Shown here piece by piece: positions 31,443 through 43,180 of a DNA stretch of 64,000 nucleotides (position 1 is the first letter of the stretch; each line of letters starts with the position of its first letter). The notes beneath the pieces were generated by a model. The model did not search any database and had not been told where the DNA came from. It worked only from the letters and a program-made list of their open reading frames with translations. The position numbers were made by a program, and so were the translations under genes. The stretch is from Tillandsia leiboldiana (lineage: Eukaryota; Streptophyta; Magnoliopsida; Poales; Bromeliaceae), in contig CM055066.1 of assembly GCA_029204045.2 (NCBI GenBank), positions 22,610,120 through 22,674,119 on the forward strand, given 5' to 3'.

Positions 31443-34198
31443 GTCGGTCCATCTCAATCATCATCACACATCCGGTGCGTACTCGAGTGGGGCGACCGCA
31501 CCGAGCTCTACTATCCAGTCAGTCTCAACTATCTCATAAATGGCACATGCAGGCTGTGATCCACGATCAACCAGATCGGACACTCAATACCAGATATCGC
31601 TTCACAGTCGGGAACCCTCCTCGACTGGATTCAGGAAATGCCAAACCCTCTCATAGCTATGCCGGAGAACCCTCAACGTCCCAATTTGATAATGCACATC
31701 CCTGGCTAAGTCGGGGACCCTCCACGACCCAATATGCCAGAGTCCAATCTCTCGAAATCAAGTCGGAGAACCATCTTCACCACTAAATCAGAACACGATC
31801 CATGATCTAGAGTAAAACAATCAGGGAACAAGTTCTCAGTTTCTCACACGGGAGGCCTGGAAATTCTGAACGGCTGCCACCTACCACCCTATCAAACAAG
31901 AACAGGCTGTAGGCATAGCCGCCCATAGCTTCCGCCCCCGAACTGGAAAATGCTAAAACTCTCACATGACACTAGAAAGTCATCTGACAATGCTCTAAGA
32001 ATCCACTCGGCCTCCTGGCACGAGGATACATGCATCCTGAACCTACTCAGACCCCCCGGAAGCTCACAAAAAACCCAAACTATTTTTAAAGCCTCAATTT
32101 TATTAAAATCGGTCCGCCGATTTTAATACGGTTCAGATGCCAAACTAATGTCAACTAACCATGCGGTCTAGTGTCAGATCATCCCTAGATCATGCTAAAA
32201 ATGCCTGGGGCTCATAAATGCCCTCCTATAGTTTTCTAGGCAATTATCAGATTTACCAGCTATAAAAAGTAAGCTAAACATGATCAACATGCATACAATA
32301 GCTTAAGAAGGTGTTCCATAAATTTTGGAGAAATTCCAACCCACCAGGAATGCTTTTCGCAGGCAATCGCTGAAGTCGGTGGAGCGCCGGATCCTCAAGC
32401 TGTCGAAACCTCGAAAAACGCATCGTGCGCGCGCGCTCTGCCGTGCACCCGGAAAAATCCCCGGAAGTTCGACTAAATTCTCGAGTCCATACAAAAATCC
32501 GTGCATACTGTGACTCACTCCACGGCTAACTCTCATACAAGCCAAGGCTCCAGCACCATCTGCTTTCAAAGCAACCAACTACCCCCTTAAAAACTCCAAC
32601 CATCCACTTAAAACCAACAGCACACACTATAACCCACCACACCAACGAAAATCCAAGAAGGCTCCCAGTACAGCACAAATTAAAACTCTCACTGATTCAT
32701 TCACCAAAAGAAATCCACAACACACTTAAAAAAATACTAGATTCACAAAATATAGTCCAAGACTATCAACTTAAAGGTAACCCACCAAACACTCATAAAA
32801 CCATCAGCAGTTACTAGGTGTGCAAAGTCCTCTTGTTATACCTCAATTCAAAAGGCTACAACAAATAAAACACATAAACTCTTAAGCTCCTCATATCCAC
32901 AGTACATTCCAATACTCCTCAGCACACACACACACACACCTCACAACATCAACATGAATCTCACAGTGCACTATAACCGGTTCTCACTCTCTTTCCAAGC
33001 TCCAAAGCTTCGGCCAACTGCGAACCACATCACTACCGCGCAGTGCAAACCTCCCACACGATCTCAACACAAACCTGAGCCACCAAGCCCCCCGGCTCCG
33101 CGCGGCGGAAGCGACAAAAATTGGCCGATCAGCACACAGAACTGCACAACAAGAAACAAGGAAAGAGCACATAAGAAAAAGAACCACCAAGCTCGGCCAC
33201 ACCGCCGACCGCAAGCTCTTTGGGAAAAAACTAGCCCCGGCCGACGAAGACGCCGCCGCCAACGCGGCACCCGCGCCGACCGCAGCGGCCTGGCGCCCTG
33301 CGCGGCGCTTAGGCGCGCCCTCCGCGCAGCGCTCTGCTGCGCGGGGCGCTCAAGCGCGCCCGCGCAGACCACGCTGCCCCGACCACGCCGACGGCACCAC
33401 ACCACCACCTACCTCCAAAACCCAAAACCAAAATCCAAGCTCTCCAAAGAAAACAGTAAAGAAACACCCACGTCGACCAAAATCCATCGCGCGCGCCGCT
33501 CGCCGCGCTCTCCGCTCGGCCCCTCACGGCTCCAAGTAGTTAATCCTCACCCTCTCATCTCTCATTATCTTCATTTTCCCCCTCTCTCTCTTTTTCCTTC
33601 TTCCTCTTTCTTTCTTTCTTTCTTTCCTCTGTTTCTAAATTTTTCCTCTGCTTTGCTAATAAGGAGAAGACGATGACGTGGAGGGCTTCTTAATTAAGGG
33701 AGGTGGGTGAGGGGTAGTTGGCAAGCAATAAATGCACAAGAAAATCTCATTCCTCTAATTAATGCATTCTAATATCCACTCTCTTAAACCAGTTAATTCA
33801 ATTCCCATTCTCTTTCTTCTTACTTGCTACCACACAGACTTAACTCAACATTTAATTAAATTAATTAACTAATTCCAAAATAGGCCAACTCCAAGTCACT
33901 TTTTGCCTTCGGGGCCTCCGCACCAGTCCGGAACCTCCCGAACCCTGCTGTAATTTGAAAATACACACGTCCATAGCTTTTTCTCCTCAAAAAGCTCAAC
34001 CGTTGAGTCGGGGTGCTCAATCCAAAAACCGGCTCCAAAACTGCCAGTTCCAACTCACTTTTCGCCCTCGGATCTTCTGCGTTGATCCGAACCAACCCGA
34101 ACTAATATGAAGTCCCAAATGGGACATGCTTGAGGCGTTTCTCCGCGTCACGCCATCCTGCGAGGTCGGTGCGCTAACCGAAATCCCGGTATTCTACA

Positions 34199-34235
34199 CT
34201 CTCCCCTCCTTAAGAACGGTTTCGTCCTCGAAACC
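34199..34235 (-). promoter_or_regulatory. LARD polypurine tract and AGGA-loop hairpin
   Basis: Minus strand AAGGAGGGGAGAG (34199-34211) directly precedes the LTR. Upstream, GGTTTCG-AGGA-CGAAACC (34218-34235) forms a 7-bp stem. Copy 2 has the same at 51475-51511. Confidence 0.8.
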
Positions 34236-35597
34236 AGCATAAATCCATAACTTAGGAGGGTGTCTCAATCAAATAGGGATAGGAAACACTCAACTCAACC
34301 TCAGGCTCTCAAGTGGACGTTCTCACTCATCACGAAGGCTCCACTGAACCTACCCAAGGTATAACTCGACTGCAAAATTCCTTAGTTCCACGAGCAAGAA
34401 TTGCATCGGTTGCTTCCGACAGCTCAAGTCCTTGTCCAACTCCAAGGAAGTGAGAACCAAAACACGCAAGGGATCCAATACAGTTCTTCCAGCCAGATAT
34501 TTACTCGTGGACCACTTCCCGCGTAAACTCAAATCTATGTAAATCCCTGAGGCTGGTGGCTTCCAAAAATCACGGTCTTCAAATCCAAACTCCACGAATA
34601 CACTCTCACAATCCTCCACAGGGAGAGAAGTTCAACCTTGGGAACATTTTTCCCAAATTTCCGACTCTCTAACTCCAAGGTTACACTGCTCGCCTAGACA
34701 AGGCGTAACTGAACATAATATCTTTGCCGGGATTATACAATCACGCATCCCTAAAATTCTATCTTTCAGCGTTACCTTAAACCAAACTTTCTGAGTATCC
34801 AAGTACTTCCGGTTCGAGTATCTCTCTCTATCGCTGGCAACATCTACATCAAAGCTGGTACCATCCTCAGCTTTATCTCTTCCAAGCTACACTGGCCTTG
34901 CATAGTCCAAGAGCTTTGACCTCTGTCGCTAACATAGGCTAAAAACAAAACCTTCCGAAGTCAGAAAGCATACTCTCTCAACTTGGCCAACAACTTCTTC
35001 TCTCTTAGAAGTTGCAGCGTTATCCTCAAGTGCCCTCACGCACTAGATCACCTCGGAAATAATCCAAACATCCACGACGGTTACGACCACCAACCCGCCC
35101 ACACATAGCTGGCGTATACACAATTTATCCAATCTTAAGGGCGGCAGGGCATTGGTCAATCCCATCGACCTCACTGTGAACTCATGATGCACCTGCCGAT
35201 TCCTGAACACCATCAGGGCACAGCCCTCGGCTGCAAGGTTCCAGAAAGCTATCTATCTCACAAAGAGGCATTTGCCGAAAACAACCCCAAACCTGTCTGT
35301 GCTCGAACCATCATAGAACCCTCACCGTTGTGTACTCACAACGGGGCATTACTGCCGTGTACCAAGGGCGTGGCATCATACTCCAGTATCAAACTCTAGG
35401 ATCCTCACGGTCATATACCTAAGACGTGGCTCTGGATCATCCAGACCCGCTTGATCCATCAGATCCCACAATTGCGCTATCTGCTCTCTATCTGACTCTG
35501 TCTTACGGGGGATACTCCACGAGGTTCTGCCGAAGTTGGCGCGGTTTCCAAAACCGCGTCGATCACCGTCTCGATCTCAAACTCAATCAAGTAACCA

Positions 35598-36257
35598 CCT
35601 GGTAACTCGGCCAGGGGCATCAACCACCTGGTAACTCGGCCAGGGGCAAGTAATCACCTGGTAGCTCGGCCAGTGGAAAGTATCCTCCTGGTAACTCGGC
35701 CAGGGTATGTGCCCGCCTGGAAACTCGGCCAGGGGCAATGTATCCATCTGGTAGCTCGGCCAGTGGAAAGTATCCTCCTGGTAACTCGGCCAGGGAAAAG
35801 TGCCCGCCTGGTAACTCGGCCAGGGCAAATATCCAACTGGTAGCTCGGCCAGTGGAAAGTATCCTCCTGGTAACTCGGCCAGGGAAAAGTGCCCGCCTGG
35901 TAACTCGGCCAGGGCAAATATCCAACTGGTAGCTCGGCCAGTGGAAAGTATCCTCCTGGTAACTCGGCCAGGGAAAAGTGCCCACCTGGTAACTCGGGCA
36001 GGGGCAATGTATCCATCTGGTAGCTCGGCCAGTGGAAAGTATCCTCCTGGTAACTCGGCCAGGGAAGAGTGCCCGCCTGGTAACTCGGCCAGGGCAAAAT
36101 ATCCAACTGGTAGCTCGGCCAGTGGAAAGTATTCCTCCTGGTAACTCGGCCAGGGAAAAGTGCCCACCTGGTAACTCGGCCAGGGGCAATATATCCATCT
36201 GGTAGCTCGGCCAGTGGAAAGTATTCCTCCTGGTAACTCGGCCAGGGAAAAGTGCCC
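35598..36257 (-). repeat. 29/30-bp tandem repeat with 89-bp higher-order unit
   Basis: About 22 units of CTGGTA(A/G)CTCGGCCAG plus a variable tail. Successive spacings measured in the middle are 30, 30, 29, 30, 30 and 29, giving a three-unit period of 89 bp. Since 89 is not a multiple of three, all three minus-strand frames stay open and each cycles through the same peptides (LAELPGG, WPSYQ, GRVTRR). It is absent from the truncated copy 2, which ends before this region. Confidence 0.9.
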
Positions 36258-36266
36258 ACCTGGGTC

Positions 36267-36832
36267 TCATCTTGGGCAACATGGGGTACTCGGCTCAACC
36301 GTCACAGAAACTCGCTCCGGGTTATCAACTGCGCTCCCGGTGGTCCAATGGGACGAACTCGACGCCACCAACTCGCGGCGTCCAAATCCAAGGGTGCGCA
36401 ACCAAGTGCACCTGATGCTTCTCCTGGATGAACAAGTCCTCAACCAACTTTTCCAAAAGCAGCAATCCAGTTCTCGGCCTCCCAAGGCTCCAACTCAGCC
36501 CCGAAATCCGCATGGAATAGAACTGGATGAGGTAAATAACCGGTCAGCAACCTCGCGCTCCTTCTGCACCATCCGTGGTGCGATCAGGGTTGAAAACGAC
36601 GATGCCGTAGCCGGTAGTACCACAGGTGATACCCCGGGAGATGCTCTCAGTTCATACATGCGCATCACGCGCTCCATGTTCTCTTCCTGGCGCCGCATCG
36701 CCTCAACGTCTGGGCTACCTGGGCCCGTAGCTCTCAGACCTCACTCTGCTCTGTCCACTCAGCCTTCCGCTGCTCGAGCTCCTCATTCAAGGTCAAACAT
36801 GCCCTCGCCGCTGCACGGCGTCTCGGAAGCAT
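36267..36832 (-). pseudogene. gag: Decayed gag of LARD
   Basis: An ATG at 36832 starts MLPRRRAAARACLTLNEELE. Further pieces in shifting frames are AMRRQEENMERVMRMYELR, KLVEDLFIQEKHQVHLVA and FGRRELVASSSSHW. The order (helical N-terminus, then a region resembling the capsid core of Ty3/gypsy gag) supports a gag origin, but the match is weak. No knuckle and no downstream protease is seen. Confidence 0.5.
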
Positions 36833-36993
36833 TGAAAACCACTGCAACAGAACAAACATTAGGACCAAAACTCTCTCGACCAAATCAAGCGAAAGTCTAA
36901 AACATGTTAACCCTTCTAAAGTATTATGTTGTCCGCAGCCAACATAATCGCCTTTAGAGAAATAACATGTAAGATTACTCGCCCCAATCCTCT

Positions 36994-37008
36994 GGGGGGG
37001 GGGGGGGG
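36994..37008. repeat. Poly-G run
   Basis: Fifteen G on the plus strand, in the leader between PBS and gag remnant. The length may be unreliable in sequencing. Confidence 0.85.
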
Positions 37009-37120
37009 AGGTACACACTCAATCGGGACTCTCGCTAAAGTCACGTCTCTCTCGACAGTCATCCTACTGTCCAACCAATAGCCTAGGGTCTCTAAGTCCT
37101 CAATGACCTATATACCTAGG

Positions 37121-37132
37121 CTCTGATACCAC
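37121..37132 (-). other. Primer-binding site, LARD
   Basis: Minus strand GGTGGTATCAGAG, 6 bases after the LTR tip at 37139; initiator-tRNA-Met type, as in the gypsy elements. Confidence 0.9.
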
Positions 37133-37138
37133 CTAATC

Positions 37139-37630
37139 TGTCACGCCCCGGGGTCGAAACTGTGACCCGGGCTCGCCAACAGATCCGCCGTCTGTGCGGA
37201 AACTGCCGCACAGACGAAGCGTCTAACCTGCAAAAGACCTATAGCTAACATGTATCAGAGCTGAAAAAGAACTAATATCTACAGAATCAATTGAACATCT
37301 GAATAAATAAAAGTCCCCAATACATAGTCTGACAAACTATGAAAAACATAAAACAATCCTCACAAGTCTCTCAGAATGTCCAGTACAAAAGTGGAGTCAT
37401 AAAATAAAAACGGGTACATCTACCTCCGACTCTCAAAGCTGGTAAGGAACTAATCGGCCACGTCCTCACCTCGATCTGCTGTCTCCGTGCGAACCGAGCC
37501 GGAACAGCTACCTCAACCTGTCACCGCAGCGGGTGTGAGATCTACTGCAAAAGGCAGATCTCAGTGGGTACCGTCCTAATATCCACGGTATGCCCACTAA
37601 GTCCACTGGAGGCACAAAAGATAGATATGC

Positions 37631-37664
<34 letters not shown>

Positions 37665-40250
37665 CGGGTAAGCTGAAAGAAAGCTACAGCTAAAACATGT
37701 CCCAAACATAGTGCTCAAAAGGAAACTCTATCATAAACATACTATGCATACACTCTCACCACTAAATGCCTCAAGTATCATGCTCCAAGGAAAACTCATC
37801 TAAGAGCAGCTATACACCACTCGCACGCAAGGTGCTCTCAAAACCCAAATCTCAACGACTGTCCAAGACTGGCCCAGTCAAGCCCGCGCCTGTAGTCTAG
37901 GAACGCACCTGCCCACTCTACATGGGGCGTCCTACTGACTACTATGGACGCACCTGCCCACTCTACGTGGGGCGTCCCGCTGACTACTACGAACGCACCT
38001 GCCCACTGCGTGTGGGGCGTCCTGCTGACTACTATGGACGCACCTGCCCACTCCACGTGAGGCGTCCCGCCGACTACTACGAACGCACCTGCCCACTGCA
38101 TATGGGGCATCCTAGTCGGTCCATCTCAATCATCATCACACATCCGGTGCGTACTCGAGTGGGGCGACCCCACTGAGCTCTACTATCCAGCCAGTCCCAA
38201 CTATCTCATAAATGGCACATGCAGGCTGTGATCCACGATCAACCAGATCGGACACTCAATACCAGATATCGCATCACAGTCGGGAACCCTCCTCGACTGG
38301 ATTCAAGAAATGCGAAACCCTCTCATAGCTATGCCGGAGAACCCTCAACGTCCCAATCTGATAATGCACATCCCTGGCTAAGTCGGGGACCCTCCACGAC
38401 CCAATATGCCAGAGTCCAATCTCTCGAAATCAAGTCGGAGAACCATCTTCACCACTAAATCAGAACACGATCCATGATCTAGAGTAAATCAATCAGGGAA
38501 CAAGTTCTCAGTCTCTCACACGGGAGGCCTGGAAATTCTGAACGGCTGCCACCTACCACCCTATCAAACAAGAACAGGCTGTAGGCATAGCCGCCCATAG
38601 CTTCCGCCCCCGAACTGGAAAATGCTAAAACTCTCACATGACACTAGAAAGTCATCTCACAAAGCTCTAAAAATCCACTCGGCCTCCTGGCACGAGGATA
38701 CATGCATCCTGAACCTACTCAGACCCCCCGGAAGCTCACAAAAAATCCAAACTATTTTTAAAGCCTCAATTTCATTAAAATTGGTCCGCCGATTTTAATA
38801 CGGTTCAGATGCCAAACTAATGTCAACTAACCATGCGGTCTAGTGTCAGATCATCACTAGATCATGCTAAAAATGCCTGGGGCTCATAAATGCCCTCCTA
38901 TAGTTTTCTAGGCAATTATCAGATTTACCAGCTATAAAAAGTAAGCTAAACATGATCAACATGCATACAATAGCTTAAGAAGGCGTTCCATAAATTTTGG
39001 AGAAATTCCAACCCATCTAGAATGCTTTCCGCAGGCAATCGCTGAAGTCGGTGGAGCACCGGATCCTCAAGCTGTCGAAACCTCGAAAAATGCGTCGCGC
39101 GCGCGCGCACTGCCGTGCACCCGGAAAAATCCCCGGAAGTTCGACTAAATTCTCGAGTCCATACAAAAATCCGTGCATACTGTGACTCACTCCACGGCTA
39201 ACTCTCATACAAGCCAAGGCTCCAGCACCATCTGCTTTCAAAGCAACCAACAACCCCGTTAAAAACTCCAACCATCCACTTAAAACCAACAGCACACACT
39301 ATAACCCACCACACCAACGAAAATCCAAGAAGGCTCCCAGTACAGCACAAATTAAAACTCTCACTAATTCATTCACCAAAAGAAATCCACAACACACTTA
39401 AAAAAATACTAGATTCACAAAATATAGTCCAAGACTATCAACTTAAAGGTAACCCACCATACACTCATAAAACCATCAGCAGTTACTAGGTGTGCAAAGT
39501 CCTCTTGTTATACCTCAATTCAAAAGGCTACAACAAATAAAACACATAAACTCTTAAGCTTCTCATATCCACAGTACATTCCAATACTCCTCAGCACACA
39601 CACACACACCTCACAACATCAACATGAATCTCACAGTGCACTATAACCGGTTCTCACTCTCTTTCCAAGCTCCAAAGCTTCGGCCAACTGCGAACCACAT
39701 CACTGCCGCGCAGTGCAAACCTCCCACACGATCTCAACACAAACCAGAGCCACCAAGCCCCCCGGCTCCGCGCGGCAGAAGCGACAAAAATTGGCCGATC
39801 AGCACACAGAACTGCACAACAAGAAACAAGGAAAGAGCACATAAGAAAAAGAACCACCAAGCTCGGCCACACCGCCGACCGCAAGCTCTTTGGGCAAAAA
39901 CTAGCCTCGGCCGACGAAGACGCCGCTGCCAACGCGGCACCCCCGCCGGCCTCGCGGCGCTTGGGCCTGCCGCGCAGCGCCCAGCTGCGCTGCGCGGCGC
40001 CCAGGCGCGCGCTGCGCAGCGCCCTGGCGCGCGCTGCGCAGCGCCCAGGAGCGCTCCGCAGCGGCCTGGCGCCCTGCGCGGCGCCCAGGCGCGCGCACCG
40101 CGCAGCGCTCTGCTGCGCGGGGCGCTCAAGCGCGCCCGAGCAGACCACGCTGCCCCGACCACGCCGACGGCACCACACCACTACCTACCTCCAAAACCCA
40201 AAACCAAAATCCAAGCTCTCCAAAGAAAACGGCAAAGAAACACCCACCTC
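37139..40250 (-). repeat. LARD LTR2, left part (5' LTR of copy 1, 3' LTR of copy 2)
   Basis: Near-identical to LTR1 from its U5 tip to the point where gypsy-D inserted. Its GC-rich block (39930-40135) is about 100 bp longer, through extra GCGCCCAGGCGCGCGCTGCG-like units. It includes the GATA repeat (37632-37663), the 45-bp array (37904-38112) and the hairpin near 37537. Confidence 0.92.
40246..40250. other. Target-site duplication CCTCG, left of gypsy-D
   Basis: Repeated at 50747-50751. LTR1 near 33470 shows the related uninterrupted sequence ('cccacgtcgacc'). Confidence 0.93.
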
Positions 40251-40959
40251 GTGTAATATCCGGTGGGTTTAAAATACTGTGGTTCTTTTCTTGGGTCTAC
40301 TTTTGGGTTTTCTTTACTTCGCGTTTCGTTTCAGGGGTCCGGAGGGGGGACTAATAATTTTTTGTTTCTGGGCAGATCGTCGGGGCTCGCGAGTATTTTT
40401 AGTCAATAAAGCTCGCGAAACGGAGTCCACCGGCGAAATCGGTTTTGGATTCCGACTCCGGAATCTCCCAGAATAAATTCCAGAAGGTGGCTAACGGTTC
40501 AGGCGATCAACGTGGGTTACCAGGCATATCAGACCCCGGTTCGAACCCGATCTATTGTTTTATTTTTGACTAGAAATGGGTCCGTTCCCATTTCTCTTTC
40601 TGACCGCTCGGGTTTTGTCGCATCTAGGGAAATCAAGTCCTATATCTGTCTCAACCTTCCTCACTCTAGGGTACGACACCCCGAGCGCGGACGAGGAGCC
40701 AACTTCCCCAACCCTACACCCTTCCTCACCGATCGTGTGGAGGATCAAGGCGGCGAGACCAAGGAAAGAGAGGAACGACCTCACATCCCTTGAAGCTGAA
40801 CTCGCAAGATCGGAACCATCCTCCCCTCAATCTACCGAGGTGAGCATGTTAGGGTTCTTGTTATTGTCAATTCTTGTTTTTCATCAATTCCTGTTTTGAG
40901 CAAACGAGGGAGAGGGGAGGGGGTGACGGCATCGCCGGAGTCCGGCGCGCACGGAGCCG

Positions 40960-41420
40960 CACATGCGGGCGGCACGGCCACACGGGGCGCGCGGGGCGCG
41001 CGGGACCTGCGTACGGGCGGCGCGGCTGTGCAGCCGCGCGGGGCCGGGGGCGTGCACCCCCGCATGCGAGCAACACCCGCATGCGGGTGGCACGCTGCCC
41101 AGCCGCGCGAAGCCGGGGGCGTGCACCCCCGCATGCGGGCAACACCCGCATGCGGGCGGCACGCTGCCCAGCCGCGCGGGCCCGGGGGCGCGCACCCCGC
41201 ATGCGGGCAACACCCGCAGGCGGGCAGCATGCGGCCCAGCCGCGCGGGGCCGGGGACGTGCACCCCCGCATGCGGGCAACACCCGCATGCGGGCGGCACG
41301 CTGCCCAGCCGCGCGGGGCCGGGCACACGTGCGCACCCGCGGGTGCGGGCAGCGCGCCCGCACAGCCGATGCGGGCCGGGCGCACGCGCACCCGCGCATG
41401 CGGGCAACCCTGCATGGGGG
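40960..41420. repeat. CpG-rich tandem array, gypsy-D 5' LTR
   Basis: About five degenerate units of ~65 bp containing CCCGCATGCGGGCAACACC and GCTGCCCAGCCGCGCGGG. A matching array lies in the 3' LTR (48760-49215). Position is equivalent to the gypsy-B array but the sequence differs. Confidence 0.85.
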
Positions 41421-42787
41421 CAGCAAGGGGGGGGAGGCCGGAGGGTTCCGCGGGAGCTGGGGCCATCCGCATCGTTGGCCTCGCCCGGTGTCGTCGCCAT
41501 CCTTGCCGAATCGGCGGGGCGTGCCTCATGATTGACCGGAAGGGTTGGGTGTTCCGCAATTCTTTTACTTTTGTTTACCTTTCGGAAAGTTGGAGTTACT
41601 AACTCCGGTGCGACAGGTTCGTGTAGGTCCGGGCAGGCACACCGAAACGCGAAAGAACCTAAAGTCGACCAGCAACGCGACAACGAAAAAGGTGGGTTCC
41701 TTTGAGACTAAGTATAGACTCGGTGTTCTTGGATAGTTACTAACTACATATTATTAATACTAACGCTGACGGTCTTTATGATTGCGATATTATCTTGTAT
41801 CTTGGTCATTGTGCTCGTAGTTGCGACACGCGCACCCGCGGTCTGGCCACTGCAAAGGGTGCTCTTTTCCGGGAAAGCGGTCTTCGACCCGTGTTAACCC
41901 ACAAGGTGAGGTAGTGGGGGCCCTCGTAGGTGTGGGGTTTGAGGCATCAATAGGGGGGGGAAGAGGTGCGACCTGTCGGGATAGGTGTCCGACGAGGTCA
42001 GGTGCCCCAAGGTGTGAGCGGTGCGATCTGTCGGGGTAGGTGCCCGACGAGATCAAGGTGTATAGGTGCTACAGGTATTACAGATGTTACAGGTGTTATA
42101 GGTGTTCGCGTGCCACTCTTCCAGTGAGTCGAGTGGTTGCTCCGGATAGTCTTACTGTTGGGTTTGGCATTCTTTCCTGCTTATTATTATTATCGCATGT
42201 CGCTGACTACCCACTCCGTGACAGGTTCTTCCAGGGGTGAGCGGTAGACGGCGGTGAGGTCGAGACAGGAGTGGTCGGGCAGTGAGGAGCCCTAGTCTGT
42301 ATCTCCTATAGTTTTCCTTGCATTTCATTTGGTACTGTAGACTACGGTGTGGTTCGCGATACCCTTGTGGGGTCGGTGTGGATGTTGATTACCGGTGTTT
42401 TGGGTTTGATATTGTGGTTCTTTTATTATCCCCGTTCGGCCGTTTTCCAAAGCAAAATAACTAGAAAAGAAAAAGGAACTTCGAAAACTATCTTTCAAAA
42501 ATATGGGGTCGTGTGGACCTGTTTTCCAAACCATGTGGATTTATGGGATTTGTAAACCGTTTTCAAAACCTCGGGTCGTGTGGACCTGTTTCCAAAACCT
42601 GTGGATTTATGGCATCTTTCCAAACCGTTTTCAAAACCTTGGGTCGTGTGGACCTGTTTTCAAAACTGTGAGTTTATCCTTTCAACTTGACTGGCGACGG
42701 GCTTTCTTTTTAGTTTGCAAATGTTGGTTGAAAGTCGAACTGTTGTGATTAACTGAATGCTTGTGTTGAGATGTTGTAATAGCCGCG

Positions 42788-42848
42788 ACGCCGTGCATAT
42801 ACAGAGGAGACTCTGCCCGATTTTTGAGTAAATCTGCATATGCGGCGG
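42788..42848 (+). promoter_or_regulatory. U5 hairpin, gypsy-D
   Basis: GCCGTGCATATACAGA can pair with TCTGCATATGCGGC, enclosing GGAGACTCTG. It is repeated in the 3' LTR near 50585-50645 with changes in both arms. Confidence 0.6.
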
Positions 42849-42958
42849 ATCTAGGCACGTGCCGGGGAAGACCGAATTTCAAAAAAAAAAAAGGGGATTC
42901 AAACAAACAACTCTTTCTTTTCCGCTGAGCGAGACCCCCGGGGCGTGACAGATTAAGA

Positions 42959-42970
42959 TGGTATCAGAGA
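42959..42970 (+). other. Primer-binding site, gypsy-D
   Basis: TGGTATCAGAGA, 8 bases after the LTR tip; initiator-tRNA-Met type. Confidence 0.93.
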
Positions 42971-43180
42971 GGTTTTCTTTTAATCACAACAGTTAAGGTC
43001 CAACATCCACGGTGATACCACACGTAGCTTCGAGTAAATGAAATGTGTAGGACATAGGGGTGTTGGACGTGAGTGATCGGGGGAGGGAGGGGGAAAGTGT
43101 AGTTTCTTCTCTCTCGATGCAGGGATGTTGTTCTTGCAGGGTCTAGGACTAATGTTTTTGGTTGTATGTGTGTACAGACG

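Larger units (their letters stand above)
30471..34198 (-). repeat. LARD LTR1 (3' LTR)
   Basis: 3,728 bp. Minus strand starts TGTAGAATACCGGG (34198) and ends CCGGGGCGTGACA (30471). It contains a hairpin (30869-30894), a GATA microsatellite, a 45-bp repeat array, an AT-rich middle and a GC-rich block (33262-33360). Near-identical to LTR2. Protein-like ORFs inside are unsupported. Confidence 0.9.
34199..37138 (-). mobile_element. LARD internal domain, copy 1
   Basis: Between LTR1 and LTR2. From its 5' end (right) it holds a PBS, a poly-G run, a gag remnant (36267-36832), a 29/30-bp tandem repeat (35598-36257), ~1.4 kb of noncoding sequence with no recognised domain, the AGGA-loop hairpin and the PPT. 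No pol domain was found in any frame. Confidence 0.85.
40251..42950 (+). repeat. Gypsy-D 5' LTR
   Basis: Starts TGTAATATCCGG, ends CCGGGGCGTGACA. In order: donor-like GAG|GTGAGC (GT at 40840), CpG-rich array 40960-41420 (repeated CCCGCATGCGGGCAACA), acceptor-like CCACTCCGTGACAG (ending 42224), three copies of a GGGTCGTGTGGACCTG motif (42506-42680) and the U5 hairpin (42788-42848). Confidence 0.95.

Noticed and set aside
35598..36257. CRISPR-like regular repeat
   Set aside because: The spacers are themselves repeats of the same three types, and the host is a plant. It is a tandem repeat inside a retrotransposon.
40832..41683. ORFs up to 283 codons in the gypsy-D LTR (also 48373-49532)
   Set aside because: Same GC-array effect. 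The sequence lies in both LTRs and resembles no protein family.
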